A stretch of 64,000 nt of DNA, taken from CAKMZU01 sp965248335. GTDB lineage: Bacteria; Pseudomonadota; Gammaproteobacteria; Pseudomonadales; DT-91. The DNA lies in contig CBDFIY010000001.1 of NCBI GenBank assembly GCA_965248335.1, positions 124,001 to 188,000 of the forward strand, read 5' to 3'. This document shows positions 13,798-21,410 of the stretch, piece after piece. The number at the start of each line of letters is the position of its first letter. Within the stretch, counting starts at the first letter, position 1. The notes beneath the pieces were generated by a model, which was given only the letters and a program-made list of their open reading frames with translations, was not told the DNA's origin and made no database searches. Made by a program: the position numbers and the translations under genes.

Positions 13798-13826
13798 ATT
13801 CTACCTTAAATAAGGTTATCTGCGAA
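13798..13826 (-). promoter_or_regulatory. Predicted grxD promoter
   Basis: On the minus strand a -35 TTCGCA (13826-13821), a 17-bp spacer and a -10 TAGAAT (13803-13798) precede the grxD start by about 33 bp. Spacing and position are good; the -35 is only a moderate match. Confidence 0.5.
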
Positions 13827-13891
13827 GAGACCCGGCACAATGTTTTGTATTGATTTACCCTTGCCTTTACCTTAGGATTACCCCTTGTATT

Positions 13892-13917
13892 AAGGGCTGC
13901 TCGGCAGCCTTTTTTTA
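13892..13917 (+). terminator. Intrinsic terminator upstream of argD
   Basis: The plus strand has AGGGCTGC-tc-GGCAGCCT followed by seven T. It points toward argD and no plus-strand gene precedes it in the 127 bp after grxD's start. It may end a short leader transcript, so it could be an attenuator for argDF or the end of a small RNA. Confidence 0.7.
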
Positions 13918-13955
13918 TTCATCAACGAAATATAAGGTATTAATACGGTACTCTC

Positions 13956-15128
13956 ATGTCATCAACCATCATGAACACTTATGGGCGATTAAAGGTTAGC
14001 TTTAATCAAGGCGAAGGCGTTTGGTTATATGATGCAGATGACCGCCGCTATTTAGATGCCATTAGCGGAATTGGCGTCAATGCGCTCGGCCATAATCACC
14101 CAGCCATCACCGAAGCCATTCAAAAGCAAGCCGGTTTACTGCTGCATACATCAAATCTTTATAATATCCCCAATCAGCAACAACTTGCGGATAAATTAAC
14201 GAATGAATCCGGTATGTCTCGATGCTTTTTTTCAAATTCAGGTGCCGAAGCCAATGAGGCAGCCATTAAAATTGCGCGATTGCACGGCGCGAATCAAGGC
14301 ATTGAAAAACCGACTATCGTTACCTTTACAGGCGCTTTTCATGGCCGAACACTTGCGACGCTTACAGCAACAGGCAACGAAAAAATCAAAAAAGGCTTCG
14401 GGCCATTTATTGAAGGCTTTATTCAGGTAAATTTCAATGATCTTGATGCTGTAAAAGCCCTACAAGATAACCCTGACATTGTCGCCATTCTTGTTGAGCC
14501 CATACAAGGTGAAGGCGGCGTGAACATCGCAAATCCGGATTTTTTAACCGGCTTACGTAAGCTGTGTGATAACAATAACTGGTTAATGATGCTTGATGAA
14601 GTACAAACCGGTAATGGCCGAACCGGTAAATATTTTAACTACCAGCACTTTGACTGGCAGCCCGATGTCGTTACAACAGCGAAAGGCCTAGGCAACGGCG
14701 TACCTATTGGGGCCTGTCTTGCCAAAGGCTCCGCCGCCGAGCTCTTTCAGCCGGGGCATCATGGTTCAACCTATGGGGGCAACCCTTTAGCTTGTGCCGC
14801 AGCCAATGCAGTAGTGACTACCCTCACCGAGCATGGTGTCATCGATAATGCCGCTAAGATGGGCGCTTATTTACTCACCGAACTTCAGGCGCAATTAAAG
14901 GATAACCCTCGGGTAAAAAGCATCCGTGGTTACGGCCTAATGCTTGGCATTGAACTCACCCAACCCTGTACAGAACTCGTTCAATTGGCGCTAGCACAAG
15001 GCATACTGATTAACGTAACGGCTGGCCATGTAATCCGCTTACTGCCACCACTGATCATTAACCAGCAAGATGCTGAACTATTGACAAACACAGTGGTTGG
15101 TTTAATTAACACACGGGAAAAGGCTTAG
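13956..15128 (+). CDS. argD: Acetylornithine/succinyldiaminopimelate aminotransferase
   Basis: 390 aa class III PLP aminotransferase. It converts N-acetylglutamate semialdehyde to N2-acetylornithine with glutamate as amino donor (arginine pathway), and in many bacteria also acts in lysine synthesis. Visible features: GVNALGHNHPAI, the cofactor phosphate region SNSGAEANEAAIK, FHGRTLATL, the Asp of MLDEVQTGNGRTG that contacts the pyridine nitrogen, and the Schiff-base Lys in VTTAKGLGNGVPIGA. Length and start match the family. argF follows after one base, so the two are surely co-transcribed. A terminator-like hairpin just upstream may control the unit. Confidence 0.95.
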   Translation: MSSTIMNTYGRLKVSFNQGEGVWLYDADDRRYLDAISGIGVNALGHNHPAITEAIQKQAGLLLHTSNLYNIPNQQQLADKLTNESGMSRCFFSNSGAEANEAAIKIARLHGANQGIEKPTIVTFTGAFHGRTLATLTATGNEKIKKGFGPFIEGFIQVNFNDLDAVKALQDNPDIVAILVEPIQGEGGVNIANPDFLTGLRKLCDNNNWLMMLDEVQTGNGRTGKYFNYQHFDWQPDVVTTAKGLGNGVPIGACLAKGSAAELFQPGHHGSTYGGNPLACAAANAVVTTLTEHGVIDNAAKMGAYLLTELQAQLKDNPRVKSIRGYGLMLGIELTQPCTELVQLALAQGILINVTAGHVIRLLPPLIINQQDAELLTNTVVGLINTREKA

Positions 15129-15129
15129 G

Positions 15130-16044
15130 ATGAGTGTAAGACATTTTTTGACACTGAACGATTGTACTGGCGAAGAGCTTAACCATATTATTGATCGCGC
15201 CATTGAAATGAAGCGTGACCTTGCAGCAATACGTGATCAGGCACCTTTCAAAAATTACGTGCTAGGCATGCTCTTCGAAAAATCTTCAACACGTACCCGT
15301 GTGTCGTTTGAGGCAGGCATGGCGCAACTCGGTGGCCACGCATTATTTTTATCGCCGAACGATATTCAGTTAGGCCGTGGTGAGCCGATTGAAGATACGG
15401 CCATTGTTTTATCGTCAATGCTCGATATTATTATGGTGCGTACTTTTGGTCATGATCGTTTAGAAAAACTCGCCGCGTATTCATCCGTGCCTGTGATCAA
15501 CGCATTGACTGATAGCTTTCATCCTTGTCAGCTATTAGCCGATATGCAGGCCTATAAAGAACAACGCGGCAGCATCAAAGGCAAGAAAGTGGCATGGATT
15601 GGTGATGGCAATAATATGTGCCAATCCTATATGAATGCAGCGAAGCTTTTTGGTTTTCAATTATTCATCGCCTGCCCTGAAGGTTATGAGCCCGATGAGG
15701 CACTGATGAGTGAATTGTCCGATTACGTCACACTGGTACGTTCGACCAAAGAAGCGGCGGCGTCAGCGGATCTCGTTGTGACGGATGTTTGGGCCTCGAT
15801 GGGGCAAGAAGAAGAGCAAAAACTCAGAGAACAAGCTTTCGCTGATATCCAAGTTAACGAAGTCGTGATGGGTCACACAAACGACGACGCACTTTTCATG
15901 CACTGTCTACCCGCTCACCGCGGCGAAGAAATTAGTCAGGATATGCTTGATCACCCTAAATCGGTTGTCTGGCAGGAAGCCGAAAACCGTTTGCATGCAC
16001 AAAAAGCGTTAATTGAATTTCTCCTCCATGCCAACCAGCAATAA
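15130..16044 (+). CDS. argF: Ornithine carbamoyltransferase
   Basis: 304 aa. It joins ornithine and carbamoyl phosphate to citrulline. The carbamoyl phosphate site is SSTRTRVSFE (about residue 55), followed by HPCQLLADMQ, a GDGNNMCQSY segment for ornithine, and the HCLPAHRGEE loop with the reactive Cys. The ATG at 15130 is one base after the argD stop and has AGGA within the end of argD. The 3' end overlaps the start of the next gene by 17 bp. This order (argD-argF) allows arginine synthesis from acetylornithine together with a deacetylase encoded elsewhere. Confidence 0.96.
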   Translation: MSVRHFLTLNDCTGEELNHIIDRAIEMKRDLAAIRDQAPFKNYVLGMLFEKSSTRTRVSFEAGMAQLGGHALFLSPNDIQLGRGEPIEDTAIVLSSMLDIIMVRTFGHDRLEKLAAYSSVPVINALTDSFHPCQLLADMQAYKEQRGSIKGKKVAWIGDGNNMCQSYMNAAKLFGFQLFIACPEGYEPDEALMSELSDYVTLVRSTKEAAASADLVVTDVWASMGQEEEQKLREQAFADIQVNEVVMGHTNDDALFMHCLPAHRGEEISQDMLDHPKSVVWQEAENRLHAQKALIEFLLHANQQ

Positions 16045-17077
16045 ACACCTTGAAGTACAGGCGCTGCATTGCAAGCATGGTAGCGTAGCGCTTTTCGAAG
16101 AAGTAAGCTTTCACTTACAGGCCGGCGAGCTTTGTGCTTTGCTTGGCCCTTCTGGCTGCGGAAAAACCACATTGTTACGTGCGATCGCAGGCCTTCAGCC
16201 GCTTCAATCAGGCAATATCCAGCTCAATGATCAAGATATCAGCTGTACTCCCCCAGAAAAGCGGGGAATCGGCATGGTATTTCAAGATTATGCCCTATTC
16301 CCGCACATGACCGTTGCCGAAAACATTGGTTTTGGTGTAAAAGATAGAAAAATTCGCGCATTACGCACCAATGAAATGCTCAGCCTCGTCGACCTAGAGA
16401 GTTATGGCAAGCGTTACATTCAAGAACTCTCGGGTGGCCAGCAGCAGCGTGTCGCACTCGCCAGAGCCTTGGCACCGAACCCAAAGTTAATCTTACTGGA
16501 TGAGCCTTTCTCTAACCTTGATAGTGAGTTAAGGCAATCGCTCTGCCAACGCGTAAAAGAGATTCTACAAAGGGCGAAAGTAACCGCTATCATGGTTACG
16601 CATGATCAGACCGAAGCTTTTACCTTTGCAGATCATATCGGACTTTTACTCAATGGCAGACTGCAACAATTTGCCAGCCCACACGACCTTTATTATCACC
16701 CCGCCACGCTGGATGTCGCCAAATTTATTGGTAAAAGCCAGCTTATCCCCGCCACAATAGATAACAACGGTAATTTAAACTGTGCATTTGTAACCCTATC
16801 AAACGTGCATGATACAGCCGGTGACTACTGGCTGCTTTCGCGCCCAGAAAACTGGGTGCTAAGCAATACCGCCACTGACCGCCCCGTTAGCATCGCTCAA
16901 AAGACATTTTTTGGTCATGAAACGCGCTACCACGTTTCTACTGAAAATTCGCCATTACATTTGACCGTCACCATGCAGTCTGACGGATTCCAAACCGGCG
17001 ACCGCCTTCACCTAACGCCAAATTTTAAAAGTGTCAGGTACTTTAAGCGCTACGACAACATAAATCGTTCTAATTGA
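16028..17077 (+). CDS. ABC transporter ATPase, iron(III)/FbpC type
   Basis: 349 aa from the ATG at 16028, inside the end of argF; a TTG 15 bp earlier is less likely. The ATPase domain has Walker A GPSGCGKTT, Q-loop FQDYALFPHMT, signature LSGGQQQR, Walker B LILLDEPF and the switch THDQTEAF. A C-terminal beta-rich regulatory domain (about 240-349) of the TOBE type follows, as in FbpC/PotA/MalK-like importers. No permease or binding protein gene is adjacent, so its partners are elsewhere or lost. The 3' end overlaps the convergent cbpM gene by 28 bp. Iron as substrate is inferred only from overall resemblance. Confidence 0.85.
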   Translation: MPTSNKHLEVQALHCKHGSVALFEEVSFHLQAGELCALLGPSGCGKTTLLRAIAGLQPLQSGNIQLNDQDISCTPPEKRGIGMVFQDYALFPHMTVAENIGFGVKDRKIRALRTNEMLSLVDLESYGKRYIQELSGGQQQRVALARALAPNPKLILLDEPFSNLDSELRQSLCQRVKEILQRAKVTAIMVTHDQTEAFTFADHIGLLLNGRLQQFASPHDLYYHPATLDVAKFIGKSQLIPATIDNNGNLNCAFVTLSNVHDTAGDYWLLSRPENWVLSNTATDRPVSIAQKTFFGHETRYHVSTENSPLHLTVTMQSDGFQTGDRLHLTPNFKSVRYFKRYDNINRSN

Positions 17078-17352
17078 CTTTGCAGACGTTGATTTTCCAT
17101 TAAAAGCACCTCACGCTCATCCATCATCTGTAAAACGATGGCTACCGCATGCCAATTAAGACTGAGCTCTCGCTGTAACCGGCAGGCTTTTTTAATCATC
17201 AACACCTTTCTTTCTTCAAACTCCCATTCAACAGATGATGTGTCTAAAGGTGCTACTATCCCTTCTTCGACAATGAGAATGATTTGCTCTTTTGTGGTGA
17301 CTAATATTCTGCACACCTCTTCCATACTAATACATGTCACTGAGTATGCCAT
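17050..17352 (-). CDS. cbpM: Chaperone modulatory protein CbpM
   Basis: 100 aa from the ATG at 17352, which overlaps the cbpA stop as TAATG and so is preferred over the GTG or ATG further up. The protein is mostly helical, MerR-like: a start with ISMEEVCRILVTTKEQIILIVEEGIV, then a KACRLQRELSLNWHAVAIVLQ helix pair and a C-terminal leucine-rich coiled coil. CbpM binds the J domain of CbpA and inhibits its co-chaperone and DNA-binding activities. The position right behind cbpA matches the usual cbpAM pair. Confidence 0.9.
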   Translation of the reverse strand: MAYSVTCISMEEVCRILVTTKEQIILIVEEGIVAPLDTSSVEWEFEERKVLMIKKACRLQRELSLNWHAVAIVLQMMDEREVLLMENQRLQSQLERFMLS

Positions 17353-18284
17353 TAGTGCTTCTCCCATTGACTACGTGGATTTTCTGTATTTATTTCCGCC
17401 ATTTCCTGCCAAAGCGCTTTAGCCTCTTTAGTCATCGTTTTCGGCATAACCACCTTTATGATGGCAAACAAATCACCTCGGCCTTTTTTGTGCACCAAGC
17501 CTTTACCTTTAATACGCAATTTCGTGCCAGATTGTGTCTGCACAGGGATGGAGAGTTGTATTTTACCTTCCAGAGTCGGTAGCATGACCTTCGCGCCTAA
17601 CGCCGCCTCAAAGGGGTAAACAGGAACAACAATTTCAAGATCTTTACCGTCCACATCAAAGACAGGATGTGGTACAAGTTTTATCGTCAGGTACAAGTCC
17701 CCCTTCGCACCACCACCTATGCCATCGGCACCCTGCCCTTTGAGCCGGATTCGCTCGCCATCTAAAACGCCTTTAGGGATTTTGACGTTTAGTGTCTTCC
17801 TATGAGAGCGTCTTACCCCTTGCTCATCGATAAAGGGCATATCCAAACTCAGCGTCTTCGGTTGATCAGATAACGTATCTTCTAAAAAGATCGGTAATTC
17901 AGTTTCAACATCTTGTCCTCGTCGCTGTGTATTTCTTTGTTGAGATGCACCACGAAACATAGATTCAAAAAAATCCGAAAAATCACGATTATCCCCTGCC
18001 CCATTTGAATACTCAGACCGCCTTGATTGCCAGCCGGGTGGCGGCTCAAACGATTGCCCCGCTTGCCCGCCATATTTCTTCAGCTGATCATATTCAGCCC
18101 GCTTATCCGTATTTTTCAACACTTCATAGGCTTCAGCAACTTCTTTAAAATGGTCTTCGGCACCCGCGTCTTTATTGATATCAGGATGATATTTTCTGGC
18201 TAATTTTCGATAGGCGGTTTTTATGGTCTTACTATCAGCATCTTCCGGTACACCCAAGATTTTATAATAGTCTTTAAACTCCAT
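17352..18284 (-). CDS. cbpA: DnaJ-like co-chaperone CbpA
   Basis: 310 aa from the ATG at 18284 (MEFKDYYKILGV), which overlaps the emrB stop in TGATG; a GTG one codon up is possible. The J domain (1-70) has the HPD tripeptide in KYHPDINKD, followed by a Gly/Phe-poor linker and two beta-rich C-terminal substrate-binding domains (about 125-305) with IPKGVLDGERIRLKGQG. The cysteine-rich zinc centres of DnaJ are absent, as expected for CbpA. It stimulates DnaK ATPase and in E. coli also binds curved DNA. It is coupled to emrB upstream and cbpM downstream. Confidence 0.94.
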   Translation of the reverse strand: MEFKDYYKILGVPEDADSKTIKTAYRKLARKYHPDINKDAGAEDHFKEVAEAYEVLKNTDKRAEYDQLKKYGGQAGQSFEPPPGWQSRRSEYSNGAGDNRDFSDFFESMFRGASQQRNTQRRGQDVETELPIFLEDTLSDQPKTLSLDMPFIDEQGVRRSHRKTLNVKIPKGVLDGERIRLKGQGADGIGGGAKGDLYLTIKLVPHPVFDVDGKDLEIVVPVYPFEAALGAKVMLPTLEGKIQLSIPVQTQSGTKLRIKGKGLVHKKGRGDLFAIIKVVMPKTMTKEAKALWQEMAEINTENPRSQWEKH

Positions 18285-19789
18285 CACATCTCCTCAGTTT
18301 TCATTTTGCCTTTCTTGAACAGCAATATCAGCGGTAACATGCATAAGAATATCCAACAGAAAAATCGATAAGAATCAATATAAGACAGTATGGCTGCCTG
18401 CTGCATCAAGCCCAGTATGAGAAATTGTGTTGCTACTTCTGAGCTGACCAAAGGAGCCAATGCTGATAAGCTGTTTTGCCAAATAGGATTACCCGCCTCA
18501 ATCCCAGTTGCCAAACTATAGAATTGATCATCATTCATTCGTGTCTGAAACGTAGATGCGATAGATATGCCGATTGAGCTACCCACTGTACGAAACAAAT
18601 TGAAAATGCCCACCCCTGAAACACGGTATTTTTCATCAAGTGTTTCATAAGCCGCTGTTGATAAGGGTACGAAGATAAATGCCATCCCGATACCCTGAAT
18701 AGCAGAAGGAATAATCAGAGCTTTATCGTCAATAACTAACGCATAGCCACTCATCATATACAAACTGGCTGCCGTTAAAAACAAACCAAAACCAACTAAA
18801 ATATGAGAACTAACATGTTGAACCAACTGAGCCACAGCAATTAAAGTAATCGCTGAAGCAACCCCCCTTGAGGCCATCAATAAACCTGTAGTTTCGACAG
18901 GATAACCCATCACTTTTTGCATCATAATAGGTTGTAATGCCAAGGTACCAAATAGCCCTGTGCCTACAAATGCCATGATAATACTAGCCACGACTAAATT
19001 ACGGTCTTTGAGTAACCATAGCGGCAACACATCACTTTTCTTCGTGAGTGAGCGAAAAACAAAAAACACCACGAAAGCAGCACTTAAACATGACAACAAA
19101 ATAATATATTGTGAGCTGAACCAATCTTTTCCATCTCCCTGATCCATCACTATTTGAAACAGTCCCAAACCTATTGCCATAGTGATCATAGCTACCCAGT
19201 CAAATACCGTTTTACCTTTATCACTGATATGTATGAATGAGTAAATACATAGCACGCTAATAAACCCTACAGGTAAATTAATGTAGAAAATCCAGCGCCA
19301 AGACATATATTCTGTAATAATACCGCCAAGCGTTGGGCCTAAAACTGGCCCCATAACCAATCCCATACTAAAAATGGCCATTGCTTTGCCTCGTTCTTCA
19401 CGTGGGAAAACGCTGGCTATGACTGATTGCGATAAAGGGATTGAGCTTGCACCAAATGCACCCTGCAGAATTCGAAAAAAGACCATCTCTTCCAAGCTAT
19501 CAGCCTGACCACACAACATGGAGGTCACAACAAACCCTGGCACAGAAATCAACAACAACTGTCTTTGGCCGAGTTTCTTCGATAAAAACCCCGTCAGCGG
19601 GATGAAAATTGCTTCCGCCATCGTGTAAGCTGTCAGTACCCATGTTATTTGATGACTCGTTGCACCAAAAGTACCCATCATATGAGGCAGGGCAACATTG
19701 GCTATAGTCATATCTAACAAGACCATCACCGACGTTACTGACATCGTTGCTGCTACCAACCATTTATTAACTTCTTTCGGCTGGTTCAT
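18284..19789 (-). CDS. emrB: EmrB-type drug exporter, DHA2 family MFS
   Basis: 501 aa inner membrane protein with about 14 hydrophobic segments, as in the DHA2 family (drug:H+ antiporters). Motifs include LLDMTIANVALPHMMG in the first segment, a loop-2-like GFLSKKLGQRQLLL, and the motif C region with GPVLGPTLGGIITEYMSWRW and FYINLPVG. It would pump hydrophobic compounds across the inner membrane, handing over to the EmrA fusion protein and an outer membrane TolC-like channel not seen here. Its start overlaps the emrA stop (ATGA), and its stop overlaps the cbpA start, so the four genes form one translationally coupled operon. Confidence 0.92.
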   Translation of the reverse strand: MNQPKEVNKWLVAATMSVTSVMVLLDMTIANVALPHMMGTFGATSHQITWVLTAYTMAEAIFIPLTGFLSKKLGQRQLLLISVPGFVVTSMLCGQADSLEEMVFFRILQGAFGASSIPLSQSVIASVFPREERGKAMAIFSMGLVMGPVLGPTLGGIITEYMSWRWIFYINLPVGFISVLCIYSFIHISDKGKTVFDWVAMITMAIGLGLFQIVMDQGDGKDWFSSQYIILLSCLSAAFVVFFVFRSLTKKSDVLPLWLLKDRNLVVASIIMAFVGTGLFGTLALQPIMMQKVMGYPVETTGLLMASRGVASAITLIAVAQLVQHVSSHILVGFGLFLTAASLYMMSGYALVIDDKALIIPSAIQGIGMAFIFVPLSTAAYETLDEKYRVSGVGIFNLFRTVGSSIGISIASTFQTRMNDDQFYSLATGIEAGNPIWQNSLSALAPLVSSEVATQFLILGLMQQAAILSYIDSYRFFCWIFLCMLPLILLFKKGKMKTEEM

Positions 19790-20874
19790 TTTTGTTTTTC
19801 TTTATTTTTAAAGGAGGGCTCAAGTCCAACAGTGGTATTGATTTTTATCATTGCAGAAGCACCAACACGCATCTGTGGATGATGTTTGTTATACTTTAAT
19901 TGCACTTTTATAGGTAATCGTTGCGTAGTTTTTATCCAGTTACCTGTTGCATTTTCTGGCGGCAATAATGAAAAAGCTGCGCCGGTTGCCGTTGATAAAT
20001 CGGTTACAACACCTTCAAATTCCTCTCCTGGGTACATATCGAGTTCAATACGTGCAGGCTGACCAGCCTTAATACGCTCAATATCTGTCTCCTTAAAATT
20101 TCCACGCACCCAGAAACTGTCATCTTTTATCATAGGAAATAAAGGTTGTGCTGCATTGACAACACTGCCTGCATGAAACTTGATCTCTCCTACAAACCCA
20201 CTGAACGCTGCTGAAACTCGCGTATAGTTTAGGTTTAACTCAGCCCTTGCTAGCTCACTTGCAGCCTGCGTAATAACTGCCGCTTTCATACCTTTCCCCC
20301 CTCGAGCGCTAATCGCTTTTTCAAGGAACGCTTCAGCGGCTATGCTATCAGCCTCTGCTGCCGACATACGGGTTTTGACTTGATCAAACTTTTGCTGAGC
20401 AACAAGTTTTTCGTCAAACAATGACTTAATACGCTTATATTCTCGCTGCGCCTCGGTGAATTCTGCCCGTTTTTTTTCTACATTGGCCGCAGCTTCTGAC
20501 ACACCGGCACTTTGTTCACCATGTAATTGAAGCGCTAGTTGATACTTAGCTTTCGCCTCAGTCAACATCAACTTATAAGGTATAGGGTCCAAATGAAATA
20601 ACAATTCACCTTTTTCGACATGCTGATAATCACTGACAAGGATATCGGTAATTTTCCCCGAAACTCTGGCCGCTACATAAATCGTATCAGCATGTAAATA
20701 GGCATCATTCGTTGAAGGGTGCCTATGGCTATAAATACTGTACATAAAAACGGCAGCAGCGATGCACAATACCGAGCACCCGAGAATCACAAGAGCAACT
20801 ATTTGCTTCTTAGGGGGCTTGATTCTTTTGGGATCCTTTGTTGGCTTCGGTTCTGGCATAGGCTCGTTGGTCAT
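19786..20874 (-). CDS. emrA: EmrA-type membrane fusion protein
   Basis: 362 aa from the ATG at 20874 (MTNEPMPEPKPTK), with TGGGA upstream; an in-frame GTG four codons earlier is possible. A proline/lysine-rich cytosolic N terminus is followed by one transmembrane helix (about 27-50, IVALVILGCSVLCIAAAVFM), a biotinyl-lipoyl-like half motif (TIYVAARVSGKITDILV), a helical hairpin (about 110-200) and the second half motif with AAFSGFVGEIKFHAGSVV. This is the HlyD/EmrA adaptor architecture that links the MFS pump to the outer membrane channel. It is the first gene of emrA-emrB-cbpA-cbpM. Confidence 0.92.
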   Translation of the reverse strand: MTNEPMPEPKPTKDPKRIKPPKKQIVALVILGCSVLCIAAAVFMYSIYSHRHPSTNDAYLHADTIYVAARVSGKITDILVSDYQHVEKGELLFHLDPIPYKLMLTEAKAKYQLALQLHGEQSAGVSEAAANVEKKRAEFTEAQREYKRIKSLFDEKLVAQQKFDQVKTRMSAAEADSIAAEAFLEKAISARGGKGMKAAVITQAASELARAELNLNYTRVSAAFSGFVGEIKFHAGSVVNAAQPLFPMIKDDSFWVRGNFKETDIERIKAGQPARIELDMYPGEEFEGVVTDLSTATGAAFSLLPPENATGNWIKTTQRLPIKVQLKYNKHHPQMRVGASAMIKINTTVGLEPSFKNKEKQK

Positions 20875-21164
20875 TACACATCCCACTTACAGAATTTCTC
20901 TAGGCTATCAAATCACCCGCTATTTAAACGAATTAATTTCGCTTTTTATAGCATTATTGGATATCTACCGATCAAAAACCCCGTGCCTAGATAATTATTT
21001 TATAAGTACGTCCTTAATATAATTTTTAGCTATAAAAGAGAACTTTAATGCATTTTTTTAAAAGTGATTTTAGTCATGTTATCCCAATACCAATCTGTAA
21101 TATGACCTTGTAATTATTAAGTTTTACAGTCAATTTCCGCTTACCTATGGAAAATTTACACATT

Positions 21165-21173
21165 TTATCCACA
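21165..21173 (+). promoter_or_regulatory. DnaA box upstream of nrdA
   Basis: TTATCCACA at 21165-21173 is an exact consensus DnaA box. A second box with one mismatch (TGATCCACA) lies on the minus strand at 21255-21263. They flank a possible nrdA promoter. In E. coli DnaA binds upstream of nrdAB and links deoxynucleotide supply to replication, so a similar role here is likely. There are too few boxes for an origin. Confidence 0.65.
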
Positions 21174-21195
21174 GATTCCTACCAGCTTTTAGGGG

Positions 21196-21224
21196 TTGAT
21201 AATTCACTCAAACCGCATTATCTT
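21196..21224 (+). promoter_or_regulatory. Predicted nrdAB promoter
   Basis: TTGATA (21196-21201), a 17-bp spacer and TATCTT (21219-21224) lie between two DnaA boxes, leaving a leader of about 180 bases before nrdA. The rest of the 20875-21410 gap, shared with divergent emrA, shows no gene. Confidence 0.4.
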
Positions 21225-21410
21225 GTATAGGAAGATTAAATAACCACTAGATGTTGTGGATCAGTAGAAACTTTTGTTTTGCTCTGTCAAGACAATTTCG
21301 GCCGATTTAACAATTTTTGCAAGTCTCCAATCAGTACCTGCACAAAGGTAGCGAACAGGCTTCTGCTTTTTAAAATGACAATATAAAAGAACTAACCTAG
21401 AGAACAATCC

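Noticed and set aside
21165..21263. DnaA boxes as a possible replication origin
   Set aside because: Only two boxes, no AT-rich unwinding region with repeats, and no dnaA or gidA nearby; regulation of nrdAB explains them better.
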